DNA from: Chloroflexota bacterium
GTDB taxonomy: Bacteria; Chloroflexota; Anaerolineae; Aggregatilineales; Phototrophicaceae
Reading direction: 5' to 3'
Assembly: GCA_028875245.1 (NCBI GenBank)
Contig: JAPPEU010000069.1
Location: forward strand, 124,001 to 188,000
Length of the DNA: 64,000 nt
Part shown: piece by piece, positions 39,985-49,268 of the stretch
Layout: the number at the start of each line of letters is the position of its first letter
Position numbering within the stretch: position 1 is the first letter of the stretch
Position numbers and translations under genes: made by a program
The notes under the pieces: model-generated
The model's database searches: none
Seen by the model: the letters and a program-made list of their open reading frames with translations, nothing else
Told to the model about the DNA's origin: nothing

Positions 39985-40447
39985 GGGACTTTACCGATCG
40001 CGCGGTGGGGAAGGCATTGACTTCTTGCTCCTTGGCGTCCATCTTGGCAAAAAGCGCCCTTATGCGCGCGGTACGGTTTTCGTCAGACGCCTCAATCGCC
40101 TCGGATAACGCGGCTCGAAAATCATCATTCTGCATGTAACGCTGCAAACGCGAATATAGTGAGCTCTTGTCAGCAAGCACTTTCTCAGCTATCGCTTGAC
40201 TCTTGCGTTCGCTTTCGCTAATGTCGGCATCAATCTCGGCTTGATTGCAATAATAGTAGGCGAGCGCCGCGTGAACTTGTCCCAGCGAGATTTGATAGGC
40301 GTCCGCCATCTGTTCCGGGCTGCGCCCATTCCACCGCATCGCGTTCACTATATCCATCACGCGCAATCCTGTGCCGACGATGCAGGGGCGGCCCCCGCGT
40401 ACTTCGGGATTGCGATAGATGAGGTTGATGCTCTCTATCTTGTTCAT
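39977..40447 (-). CDS. DUF433-domain antitoxin with C-terminal extension
   Basis: LIYRNPEVRGGRPCIVGTGLRVMDIVNAMRWNGRSPEQMADAYQISLGQVHAALAYYYCNQAEIDADI; overlaps the toxin gene by 8 nt. Confidence 0.85.
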   Translation of the reverse strand: MNKIESINLIYRNPEVRGGRPCIVGTGLRVMDIVNAMRWNGRSPEQMADAYQISLGQVHAALAYYYCNQAEIDADISESERKSQAIAEKVLADKSSLYSRLQRYMQNDDFRAALSEAIEASDENRTARIRALFAKMDAKEQEVNAFPTARSVKSLE

Positions 40448-40505
40448 TGCCGGCTCCTGGCGAACTTCAAGTATTCAGATTTTACCAGAAGAAAATGCGA
40501 AGCGC

Positions 40506-41264
40506 TTAATCCGAATCCGCCCGCGCCTCCTCGACCACCACCGTGCCCGCCATCTTGTCGTGCCAGGCCTGCCGCTCGCCATCAAAGAGCGCCCACAGGT
40601 AGCCCAGCAGAAAAATCTGCGAAACAGTGTAGCCGAAGACATTGCGCAGCAGCGCGTCCAGCAGCGTGATGCGGCCGCCGCGTTTCTTGACCACGCGCAG
40701 GCGCAGCATCATTTTGCCCAGCGTCTGCCCGTTGAACCAAACCATCAGGGCGACATTGTACACCGCGCTGACCAGCAGATTGCTCGCGAGCGTACGGGAT
40801 TGAAACTGGGCAAAGGCATCGGACACGGCGGCCGCGTCGGCGCTGGAAAGGGCGGCGTCCAGGGGCGCCAGAGCCCCGCCAACGATCAAGACCAGCATCG
40901 TGGCGATGCCGACGATGACGCCGTCAATAATGATCGCCAGCCAGCGCCTGCCGATAGAGGCCAGTTGAAGCGCCGGCGTTTCAGCCACGGCCGGCTCCAC
41001 CGGTTGAACAACGGGCTTTTTCTTGACTGTCGTTAATGGCGCGGCGGCGGCCAGTTCATCGGCGGCGGCCTGATAATCGGGGTCGATTTCCAGCGCCTGG
41101 CGCAAGTAGCCAAGCCGTTCGCCCTGCGTCAACGCCGCCTGCGACGCCAGGTAATAAGCGGTCGCGCTCGGGTTCTCCTCCAGCTCTTGTTGCGCCAGGG
41201 CGCGCGCTTCATCCATTCGGAAACTGTCGAGCGCCCGCTGGATTTCCGCCAATCTGTCCATCAT
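40506..41264 (-). CDS. RDD-family membrane protein with N-terminal TPR-like segment
   Basis: MMDRLAEIQRALDSFRMDEARALAQQELEENPSATAYYLASQAA; RRWLAIIIDGVIVGIATMLVL ... WFNGQTLGKMMLRLRVVKKRGGRITLLDALLRNVFGY. Confidence 0.82.
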   Translation of the reverse strand: MMDRLAEIQRALDSFRMDEARALAQQELEENPSATAYYLASQAALTQGERLGYLRQALEIDPDYQAAADELAAAAPLTTVKKKPVVQPVEPAVAETPALQLASIGRRWLAIIIDGVIVGIATMLVLIVGGALAPLDAALSSADAAAVSDAFAQFQSRTLASNLLVSAVYNVALMVWFNGQTLGKMMLRLRVVKKRGGRITLLDALLRNVFGYTVSQIFLLGYLWALFDGERQAWHDKMAGTVVVEEARADSD

Positions 41265-41397
41265 GCCGCCGTTCTGCCCATCGAATCGCACTTTCCGCAA
41301 TGATACTTGATTTTGCGGGCTTGTGTTATGATATGGCGCAGTCTGCGCCAGGCGGCGGTTGATTGAGTTCGCAGGCTTGGCCTTGGATGCGGTCTGT

Positions 41398-41775
41398 ATG
41401 AATGATCTGAAACAACAAATCGGCGCGAGCAAAGCGGGGCGGCGCTTCATTGCCCAGATGCGCTTTTACAACGAGGGCGACTTTCGTAAACTGCGCGGCT
41501 TTATGCGCAGCGGCTATTACGATATGGTCTTGATGGAGAACCCGGTCGAACGGCGGCTGCTCGATTTGAAAGCGACCCGCCGCTTGCATGGCCGCTTGAA
41601 AGTGACTGAAGTGGAACGGGCCGAAGACTACAGCATCGCGCTGAGACTGTCCGGCGAGAAGGGCGGCGCCTGCTTGCGATTGCGCATGAATGTCACCGAG
41701 AGCTACCCGCATCTCATCACACATTATTCTCTGAAGCCGATAGATAGCGAGATCGATGGCTGCAAGGAAGACTGA
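41398..41775 (+). CDS. Hypothetical protein
   Basis: MNDLKQQIGASKAGRRFIAQMRFYNEGDFRKLRGFMRSGYYDMVLMENPVERRLLDLKATRRLHGRLKVTEVE; overlaps nadE start; no family recognised. Confidence 0.6.
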   Translation: MNDLKQQIGASKAGRRFIAQMRFYNEGDFRKLRGFMRSGYYDMVLMENPVERRLLDLKATRRLHGRLKVTEVERAEDYSIALRLSGEKGGACLRLRMNVTESYPHLITHYSLKPIDSEIDGCKED

Positions 41776-42634
41776 AGCGGCGCCGGGCAAGGCAGTGCTG
41801 CCGCGCCTGACGATCAACTGCGCGCTGGCGACGCGCATCCTCACCGGTTTCATCCGCGACAGCATCAGCAAAGCGGGCATGACGCGGGCGGTGATCGGCC
41901 TGTCCGGCGGCATTGACTCGGCGGTTTCCGCTTATCTCGCGGCGCAAGCGCTGGGCCGGGAAAATGTGCTTGCGCTGCGAATGCCCTACAGCAGCTCTTC
42001 CGCCGAAAGCCTGAGCGATGCCGAAGCCGTGATCGAAGACCTTGGCCTGCCGCGCATGACGGTGTCGATCAGCGAGATGGCGGATCCGCTGATTGAGCGC
42101 TTCCCCGATATGAGCCGGCTGCGCAAGGGCAATATCATGGCGCGCCTGCGCATGATCGCGCTTTACGATCAGTCAATGGCCTGGGGCGGCCTGGTTATGG
42201 GCACGAGCAACAAGACGGAATTCCTGCTCGGTTACAGCACGATCTATGGCGACAGCGGCGTGGCCCTGCATCCGATCGCCGACCTGTACAAATGCCAGGT
42301 GCGCCAGATGGCGCGGCATTTGGGCGTGCCGGTATCAATCATCAACAAGCCGCCTTCGGCCGATCTTTGGGTCGGGCAGACCGATGAAGAGGAACTTGGC
42401 TTCACTTATGACGAAGCGGACCAGGTCCTCTTCCTCTTGGTGGATGAGCGCTATACGGTGGACGAGGTGGCGGATGAAGGCTTCGACCGCGACTTCGTCG
42501 TCAAAATTTGGGAACGGGTCAAAGCCAACCACTACAAGCGCACGATGCCCAATATCGCCAAGCTCAGCAAGCGCAGCATCGGGCATGACTTCCTGTATTT
42601 GCGCGATTACACCGGCCGCGCCGGGAAAGTGTGA
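41756..42634 (+). CDS. nadE: NAD(+) synthase
   Basis: AVIGLSGGIDSAVSAYLAAQALG, LVMGTSNKTEFLLGYSTIYGDSGVALHPIADLYKCQVRQMARHLGVP, PSADLWVGQTDEEELG. Confidence 0.95.
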   Translation: MAARKTEAAPGKAVLPRLTINCALATRILTGFIRDSISKAGMTRAVIGLSGGIDSAVSAYLAAQALGRENVLALRMPYSSSSAESLSDAEAVIEDLGLPRMTVSISEMADPLIERFPDMSRLRKGNIMARLRMIALYDQSMAWGGLVMGTSNKTEFLLGYSTIYGDSGVALHPIADLYKCQVRQMARHLGVPVSIINKPPSADLWVGQTDEEELGFTYDEADQVLFLLVDERYTVDEVADEGFDRDFVVKIWERVKANHYKRTMPNIAKLSKRSIGHDFLYLRDYTGRAGKV

Positions 42635-42640
42635 ACGCCT

Positions 42641-43051
42641 CTACATCCCGTTGACTTTGGTCGGGTTGATCTTGTAGATGACGCGCTGTTCCTTCCCTTT
42701 GCCCTCGGGATTGAAGGAGTAGTAATCATCGTTGCCGGCGTAGATGCCGGCGAGCTTGTTGATATGCGCCAGCGCCGCTTCCGACTCATCGAATTCGACC
42801 ACTTCGCCGCGGATCTCCACCCAATGGAAGGCGTTCTCCGGGTCGAGGGCGAGCACAGTCACTTTGGGATTGGCGCGAATATTGCGGTCCTTGCGCCGGC
42901 CAAGCGCTGAGTTGATCCACACCTGGCCGCCTTCCAGGCTGGCCCAAACCGGCGTCACCTGTGGCTGTCCGTCGGGGTTGCTGGTGGCGAAGGCGACGAC
43001 GATCGGCCGCTCAAGCAGATCTTTCACATTATCCGGGATGTTTGCGGGCAT
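42641..43051 (-). CDS. PPOX-class / pyridoxamine 5'-phosphate oxidase-like flavin or F420-dependent protein
   Basis: IVVAFATSNPDGQPQVTPVWASLEGGQVWINSALGRRKDRNIRANPKVTVLALDPENAFHWVEIRGEVVE. Confidence 0.9.
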   Translation of the reverse strand: MPANIPDNVKDLLERPIVVAFATSNPDGQPQVTPVWASLEGGQVWINSALGRRKDRNIRANPKVTVLALDPENAFHWVEIRGEVVEFDESEAALAHINKLAGIYAGNDDYYSFNPEGKGKEQRVIYKINPTKVNGM

Positions 43052-43094
43052 GATTCTCTTCTCCTCTTGATACGGTTAAATGATTGTCTTGCGA

Positions 43095-44570
43095 TTAAGC
43101 CAGGGGGCTCGGGTCGGTCTCATCGTCCAGTTCCGCCGCCTCCCAGATCTCCTTGGGATTCTGCAGCAAGTCGTTCAAGCGGGTCGCTTTCTCCATCGAG
43201 GCGCCGGCGCTCTGCTCAACCTCGCGGTGGTAGAACAGGCTCGCCAGCACCTGCGCCACATCCTCGCGCAGACGCTGCTTCAATTCCCCCTTGCTCTCGC
43301 CCGGCAGCTGCCCATTGAGCGTAAACGAGAATTGTTCCGGCACGCGCTCGCCGGTCTGCCCCAATTCCGGCTCCCATTGGTCGATAAGCTGCCAGGCGCC
43401 TTCGCGGTACTGATACAGCTCAAAGACGATGCGGATCTCATCAGCCAGGCCCTCAAAGCGAATGTCGAGCGCGATCGGCAGCATCAGGTTTTGCTTTTCT
43501 ACGGGGTCGAGGGCTAGTTTGCTCAAACGCCGCGCGATCGGCAGCATCGCCTTGCGCAATTCCTCGCTGCTCAAGGTTGGCGCGCGGCGGGCGACGCGAT
43601 TGAGCATCTTGATAATCTTCCGCGGCATCACCACTTCGGTTCGGTTGAGGCGCCCATAGACGTCATATTGGGCGGTGCGCATCGCCTTGACTTGCCAGCC
43701 GCCAAGGACAAGTCCGCGCTTGTCCAGCAGACGCTTGACAACCGTTACCTGTTCCGGCGCGCCTTGAGCGGCGATGACGCTGTTCTGCGCATGAAACTGC
43801 CAGCCTTGGCGGCGTCCGACGGTTGTGTTGGGGTCCTGCCAATTGTTCAGCGCGTAGGGCGGCTGCCAAAGGTCAAACTTAGGCGGCCGGCGGAATATCA
43901 GGCGCAGGATCAGGCTGAGCAGCCACAGGCAAAAGAGCGCCAGCGCCAGCGAGGCGACCGCGCCCAATATGTCGTCGCGGGAGAACAAGCTGTCATTCAA
44001 CTTGATCCCGTTAGCGCGGAAGTCAATGCCCAGATTCACGATCGGGATGAAGATGTCAAAGGGCGCGCGTGAATCCGCAGGCGGGTCAAGGCCGGTCGCT
44101 GCCCGCGCGTCGGTCTTGTTGATGCGGAACAGCTGCGTGTTGTTGCGCGCGATCGGGCTGCCCGCGACTTCGTAATCGTCGATGCCCGCTTCAATCTTGA
44201 AGAAAATGTCGTCGTCGGCGTAATCCGCCAAAGCCAGCTCAATGGAGAATGATTGCGTTTGACCGGCCGCGAGGGCAGGCAGGATATCGCTGATTTCGAC
44301 GCTTCCACTCTGGTTTTCCGTGATGACGATCAAAGAAGGTTCCGCGGCGTCGCCACCCTGGTTGCTCACCGTGAAGCTGACGACGGCCGTCCTGCCATCG
44401 GGACTGTATCTAACCGGCGGTGGCGAGATGGAATAATCGCGCGGTCCGGCTTGCGCGGCAACCGCAAGCGGGAACAGCAAGAGGCAAGCCAGCGCGGCCC
44501 GTCCTGCCAAACCTCGCAGGATGGCAGCGGCCCTTCCATTGCCAAAGCGGCAGCACTCGCGATTCAACAT
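43095..44570 (-). CDS. Secreted/membrane protein with CARDB-like domain, one central TM and a large C-terminal domain of unknown function
   Basis: Signal peptide; FTVSNQGGDAAEPSLIVITENQSGSVEISDILPALAAGQTQSFSIEL; TM around VASLALALFCLWLLSLILRLIF. Confidence 0.6.
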   Translation of the reverse strand: MLNRECCRFGNGRAAAILRGLAGRAALACLLLFPLAVAAQAGPRDYSISPPPVRYSPDGRTAVVSFTVSNQGGDAAEPSLIVITENQSGSVEISDILPALAAGQTQSFSIELALADYADDDIFFKIEAGIDDYEVAGSPIARNNTQLFRINKTDARAATGLDPPADSRAPFDIFIPIVNLGIDFRANGIKLNDSLFSRDDILGAVASLALALFCLWLLSLILRLIFRRPPKFDLWQPPYALNNWQDPNTTVGRRQGWQFHAQNSVIAAQGAPEQVTVVKRLLDKRGLVLGGWQVKAMRTAQYDVYGRLNRTEVVMPRKIIKMLNRVARRAPTLSSEELRKAMLPIARRLSKLALDPVEKQNLMLPIALDIRFEGLADEIRIVFELYQYREGAWQLIDQWEPELGQTGERVPEQFSFTLNGQLPGESKGELKQRLREDVAQVLASLFYHREVEQSAGASMEKATRLNDLLQNPKEIWEAAELDDETDPSPLA

Positions 44571-44663
44571 GATGCTGTTACTATAATGCCAAAGTGTGGC
44601 GCTTCCAAGTACGTCGCCAAATGAGGCGCGGATGCTTCACTGACGTCCGCCGAAACGTGAAAA

Positions 44664-44737
44664 TGTAGGGGCGAGCCACTGGGTCGCCCGTGACAGCCGC
44701 TTCGTGAAAGGCAGGCGACTTGATGAGTCGACCCTAC
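44664..44737. repeat. tgtaggggcgagcc...gactcg/gaccctac intergenic palindromic repeat (degenerate copy)
   Basis: tgtaggggcgagccactgggtcgccc ... ggcgacttgatgagtcgaccctac. Confidence 0.6.
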
Positions 44738-44801
44738 GCTTGCGACTCCCAGCCCTTGGCTCTCCGATTTAAGCAAATTCCGACGGCTCCTGGGGAGGCG
44801 A

Positions 44802-45464
44802 ATGATGAGATTGCCCATCAATTCTCAGATTGATGATTTGATTCACGATCTGTCCAATGCGGACCTCCCGCCTGATGCCTTCAATCAATACAGGCCCGGA
44901 GACGAAAACAACGCGGTCCGCCGGGCCAATCTGCGCCTTTATCTGAAGACGATGAAGGCGCGCGAACCGGCTGCCTTGCTGCTGATGGAGGCGCCCGGTT
45001 ATCGCGGCTGTCGGCTGACCGGCGTACCGGTGACGAGCAGAAAGGTCATGCTGGAAGGGGCGCCCGCGCTCGACATCTTCGGCCTTGAAGCGGGTTTCCG
45101 CGATGTCGCCGATGCAGGCTTCGAGCGCGTCTACGGCGAGCAGTCGGCGACGATCGTCTGGCATACGCTCTCCTCGCTGAAGGCGCTGCCCATGATCTGG
45201 AATACCTTCCCCTTTCATCCACATCAGCCGGGGCGGCCGCTCAGCAACCGCCGTCCGCGCCCGGCGGAAATCGTCCTCGGCGTCGAGTTTCTGCGTCAGA
45301 TTCTGGCAATGTGGGATTTCGAGCAATTGATCGCCGTGGGCAATGTCGCCTATGAGACGCTGGAAGTGTTGCGCTTGGACGCGCGGAAAGTGCGGCATCC
45401 CGCGCATGGCGGAAAGCGTGAATTCGTCGCCGGCTTGTCGGCTCTGCTGTCAATCGGCGCTTGA
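44802..45464 (+). CDS. Uracil-DNA glycosylase superfamily protein
   Basis: LLLMEAPGYRGCRLTGVPVTS, IWNTFPFHPHQPGRPLSNRRP, AVGNVAYETL, VRHPAHGGKREFVAGL. Confidence 0.85.
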   Translation: MMRLPINSQIDDLIHDLSNADLPPDAFNQYRPGDENNAVRRANLRLYLKTMKAREPAALLLMEAPGYRGCRLTGVPVTSRKVMLEGAPALDIFGLEAGFRDVADAGFERVYGEQSATIVWHTLSSLKALPMIWNTFPFHPHQPGRPLSNRRPRPAEIVLGVEFLRQILAMWDFEQLIAVGNVAYETLEVLRLDARKVRHPAHGGKREFVAGLSALLSIGA

Positions 45465-45836
45465 TGGCGCGGCGGTGGTTTCATCCGCCTTCGCCGCTTC
45501 TTCATCGCCCGCTGGCTCCGGCTCGCCGCCACCTGCTTCTTCGTAAACATCGGCGAAGAGCAATTGGGCCGAACCGGCGGGCAAGCGCGCGAGCTCGGCG
45601 CCCGCTTCCTGGCCGACGGGCGACAGCAGCGCTTCCGTCTGCTTCGCCGTCGATTGGAAATAGATTTCCAGGATTCTGTAGATTTCGGGCGCGCCTTGCG
45701 GGCTGCCGGTCACGTGCATGACCTGGCGGCGCAAAATGTTCGGCATGCGTTCGACCAGCGCCAGAAAGTCCTGATAGATATTTTCGAAACTTTCGGCATC
45801 TTCCGGCTCGCTGAAGAGGATCATGAACTTGATCAT
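45450..45836 (-). CDS. EthD-like small protein
   Basis: MIKFMILFSEPEDAESFENIYQDFLALVERMPNILRRQVMHVTGSPQGAPEIYRILEIYF; tail-to-tail overlap with the UDG gene. Confidence 0.6.
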   Translation of the reverse strand: MIKFMILFSEPEDAESFENIYQDFLALVERMPNILRRQVMHVTGSPQGAPEIYRILEIYFQSTAKQTEALLSPVGQEAGAELARLPAGSAQLLFADVYEEAGGGEPEPAGDEEAAKADETTAAPSSAD

Positions 45837-46035
45837 CGCGCGGTCATTCTAATTTGGGAATCATAAGCGAATACGATACGCAACATCAGCGCGATATGCA
45901 AGGGGATGCCCCGCTTTGATTGCCGGGCCGCCGTCCACGCTCGGGCGCGCGCTTGGTGTAATCTCGCCTGCTGTGGTAAAGTCGTCATCGCGTTAGGCAT
46001 TGCGCGGCAAACAGCGGATTAAGAGGGAGACAAGC

Positions 46036-48693
46036 ATGCCTGAACTGAATGATGTCGGACGTCTGCCCCTGCCATCGGACAACTGCGCGATTGCGATACG
46101 AGATCTGGATGCGGGAATGACGGTGCGCCACGGCGAATCGTCCTTCAAGCTGTCGCATCATGTGCTCGTCGGCCATCGCTTCGCGATAGAGCGCATTGCC
46201 CGGGGCGAAAGGTTGACATCATGGGGCCAGCGCTTTGGCATCGCCCTGGGCGATATCGAAGCGGGCGACTACGTCATTAACGAGGGTGTGCAGATTGAAT
46301 TGGCGCGGCGCGATCTCGTTTTTGAAGTGCCGGCCCAGCCAAACTTCGACAACAAGATTATCCCCTACGCCTTTGACGAATCCGCCTTCCGGCCGGCGCC
46401 GCCCTTGCCGCGGCACGCCGACATGCGCCATTTCGCGGGCTACCCGCGCGCAGGCGGCCGGGGCGTCGGCACGCGCAATATGATCGTCGTCCTGGGCACG
46501 TCATCGCATACGGCCGGCTTCGTCCGAACACTGACGCAAATGACGGCCGCAATGGCCGACAGCTATGAAAATGTCGATGGGATTGTGCCGGTCGCTCATA
46601 CCGAGGGCGGGCACAGCGACCCCAACAATCGCGAGCAGCTGCTGCGGACGCTGGCCGGTTTTGTTGTGCACCCGAATGTCGGCGCGGTCGTCGCCATCGA
46701 CTACGGCAATGAACCGGTCAACAATGATGACCTGCGCGCTTATCTGCATGAACAGAATTATCCCATTGCCGACGTGCCGCATCGCTTTTATTCGCTTTCG
46801 CGCAGCTTCGAAGCCAATGTCGCCTGGTTCATGGATTTGCTTGCCGAGTGGCTGCCTTTGGTGAATCGATCCCGGCGCAGCCCGCAGCCGCTCAGCCAGT
46901 TGCGGATCGCCCTGCAATGCGGCGGCTCTGACACATTTTCCGGCATCAGCGGCAACCCCTTGGCGGCCTGGGTGGCGAAGGAAGTCATCCGTTATGGCGG
47001 CTCGGCAAACCTGGGCGAGACCGACGAGTTGATCGGCGCCGAGTCCTATGTTTTGGACAAGGTCGAGCGGCTGGAAAGCGCCCGCAAGTTTCTGCGGATG
47101 GTGGAGCGCTTCAAGGAAAGGCTCGGCTGGCATGGGCAAACGGCGGAAGGCAATACCTCCGGCGGCAACAAATATCGCGGACTCTACAATATATATTTGA
47201 AATCCCTGGGGGCGGCGGCCAAGCGGCATCCCGATGCGCCGCTGCATGATGTGATCGATTACAGCCAGCGCATGACTGAGGGCGGCTTTTATTTCATGGA
47301 CAGCCCGGGCAACGATCTCGAAAGCGTCGCCGGCCAGGTGGCCAGCGGCTGCAATGTGATCTTCTTCATCACCGGCAACGGCTCGATCACCAATTTCCCC
47401 TTCGTACCGACCATCAAGTTTGTGACGACAACCGCGCGTTACAACTTGCTGCAAAATGAGATGGATGTGAATGCCGGCGAATATATCGATGGAACGCCGC
47501 TGGACGAGCTCGGCGCGCGCACGCTGGATCTGACGGTGGATGTGGCGGGCGGGCAGCGATCCGCCGGCGAGAAAGCCGGGCATTATCAAGTGCAGATCTG
47601 GCGCGATTGGCAGCAGACGCGCCCGGCCAATGTCAGCTTCCTGGAGAACAGAACTTACTCGGGGCAGCCCCTGATGATTCCCGCTGTGGCGCCGCTGCCG
47701 CAGGTGCGGATTCCCGCCTATGACATCGACGGCGTCTGGACGACCGAGCAGATCGCCCTGGTTATGCCGACCAGTCTCTGCTCCGGGCAAATCGCCAAGA
47801 TGACAACCGACGCGCTGAACGGCGAAGGGCTGGCGCAGGCTGCCGGGCTCTCCCGCTTTGCCACGCTGGTGCACACCGAGGGCTGCGGCGGCAGCGTCGT
47901 GCCGGAATATAAAGATATGCAGATCGGCTATCTGCAGCATCCCAAGCTGCGTCATGTCTTGCTCCTGGAGCATGGCTGCGAGATCACGCATAACAGCTAT
48001 TTTCGCGGCATGATGGCGGAGCAGGGCCTCGACCCGGCGGATTTCGGCTGGGCGAGCATTCAGCTGGATGGCGGCATCGATGCGGTCATGCGCAAGATGG
48101 AGCGCTGGTTCGACGAGCGGCTGCGCGACGATGCCATGCCGCCGCGAAAGATTGCCGGCCTCGACGCGCTGCGCATCGGCTTGCTGACGCAGGCGGCGCC
48201 GCCCGATCATGTGTCGCTGGGCTTGGCGGCGCTTTGCAAGATCATCGTCGCCGGCGGCGGGGTCGTCGTTCTTTCGGACCAGGACGCCTTGCTTGACGGC
48301 CCTTTCGCGGAGGCGCTGCGCCTGACAGATGGCGCGGGCGCGACCCTGGGTTATGGCCAGCGGGCGAAGCGGGCCGGCTTTTACATCATGGCCAACCCGC
48401 GTCAGCATTGGGCCGAGACCCTTGCCGGGCTGGGCGCCAGCGGGGTCGAGCTCATGCTCGGTTATGTCGAGGGCTTCCTGCTGGCCGGTCACCCGTTGGT
48501 GCCGGTGCTGCAGGTCGGCGGCGCGGCGGCGGTTGACGATCTTGACGCCGTCTTATCCGACGGCGATGAGGTCTCGGCGCGCCTGCTCAATCTGCTGGTG
48601 GAAACGCTGTCCGGCGATTATATGCCGCGTCATCAAGTGACCGGCGCCCATGATTTCCAGGTGACGCGCGGCGCGCTCGGGGTCTCGATGTAA
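46036..48693 (+). CDS. UxaA/GarD-family altronate/galactarate dehydratase-like protein with N-terminal SAF domain
   Basis: IAIRDLDAGMTVRHG SAF; FAGYPRAGGRGVGTRNMIVVLGTSSHTAGFVRTL; ALQCGGSDTFSGISGNPLAAW; HTEGCGGS. Confidence 0.88.
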   Translation: MPELNDVGRLPLPSDNCAIAIRDLDAGMTVRHGESSFKLSHHVLVGHRFAIERIARGERLTSWGQRFGIALGDIEAGDYVINEGVQIELARRDLVFEVPAQPNFDNKIIPYAFDESAFRPAPPLPRHADMRHFAGYPRAGGRGVGTRNMIVVLGTSSHTAGFVRTLTQMTAAMADSYENVDGIVPVAHTEGGHSDPNNREQLLRTLAGFVVHPNVGAVVAIDYGNEPVNNDDLRAYLHEQNYPIADVPHRFYSLSRSFEANVAWFMDLLAEWLPLVNRSRRSPQPLSQLRIALQCGGSDTFSGISGNPLAAWVAKEVIRYGGSANLGETDELIGAESYVLDKVERLESARKFLRMVERFKERLGWHGQTAEGNTSGGNKYRGLYNIYLKSLGAAAKRHPDAPLHDVIDYSQRMTEGGFYFMDSPGNDLESVAGQVASGCNVIFFITGNGSITNFPFVPTIKFVTTTARYNLLQNEMDVNAGEYIDGTPLDELGARTLDLTVDVAGGQRSAGEKAGHYQVQIWRDWQQTRPANVSFLENRTYSGQPLMIPAVAPLPQVRIPAYDIDGVWTTEQIALVMPTSLCSGQIAKMTTDALNGEGLAQAAGLSRFATLVHTEGCGGSVVPEYKDMQIGYLQHPKLRHVLLLEHGCEITHNSYFRGMMAEQGLDPADFGWASIQLDGGIDAVMRKMERWFDERLRDDAMPPRKIAGLDALRIGLLTQAAPPDHVSLGLAALCKIIVAGGGVVVLSDQDALLDGPFAEALRLTDGAGATLGYGQRAKRAGFYIMANPRQHWAETLAGLGASGVELMLGYVEGFLLAGHPLVPVLQVGGAAAVDDLDAVLSDGDEVSARLLNLLVETLSGDYMPRHQVTGAHDFQVTRGALGVSM

Positions 48694-48716
48694 GCCGCCG
48701 GGCGGGCGCCTTGGCG

Positions 48717-49268
48717 TCATCCGCGCCGTATCGCCAGCTCGCGCCAGAAGGTCACGATGCGCTCAATGAGGATGGCTTCTGTGACATAGGTCGCGTCGAA
48801 TTCGACGATCTCCTCAATGTCGCGGATTCTCCATTCCCGCTGCAGTTCGCCGATGGCGCGCGAGCGCTCGACCGGATCGTGATAACGCGCGCCCAGGGTG
48901 AGGTGGATGCGCCGCAGAATGGAATCCAGCGACGCCACCAGGCAAACGATCACGCCGTTGCGCTGCAATTCCGCCAGATGCCCGCTATTGAGCAGCGTGT
49001 TGCCCGAGACGCGTATCAAGGCGCGCCGATGCAAGGCGATCTCATCCATGATCTGCGTTTCCATCGCCAGCAAGCGCCGTTCGCCGTAGAGCTGGCGCAT
49101 TTGCTCCATGGTATTGCCGAGGCGATCTTCCAGCGCCCGCTCGACATCAATCATCTCCAGGCCGAGCCGCCTGGCTAGTTCGCGCGCGATGCGCGGCCGA
49201 TTGGGTTCGAGATAACCGGTGACGATCAGATTAAGATCGCCATGCAGAGGAAAGTCACGCGTTACCAT
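48717..49268 (-). CDS. Shikimate kinase-like protein lacking a canonical Walker A motif
   Basis: LNLIVTGYLEPNRPRIARELARRLGLEMIDVERALEDRLGNTMEQMRQLYGERRLLAMETQIMDEI...IRVSGNTLLNSGHLAELQRNGVIVCLVASLDSILRRI aligns by eye with shikimate kinase, but GxxGxGKS is replaced by GYLEPNRPR. Confidence 0.6.
   Translation of the reverse strand: MVTRDFPLHGDLNLIVTGYLEPNRPRIARELARRLGLEMIDVERALEDRLGNTMEQMRQLYGERRLLAMETQIMDEIALHRRALIRVSGNTLLNSGHLAELQRNGVIVCLVASLDSILRRIHLTLGARYHDPVERSRAIGELQREWRIRDIEEIVEFDATYVTEAILIERIVTFWRELAIRRG

Noticed and set aside
46501-48492. 663-aa minus-strand ORF
   Set aside because: Antisense to the UxaA-family gene, which has unambiguous family motifs; shadow ORF.
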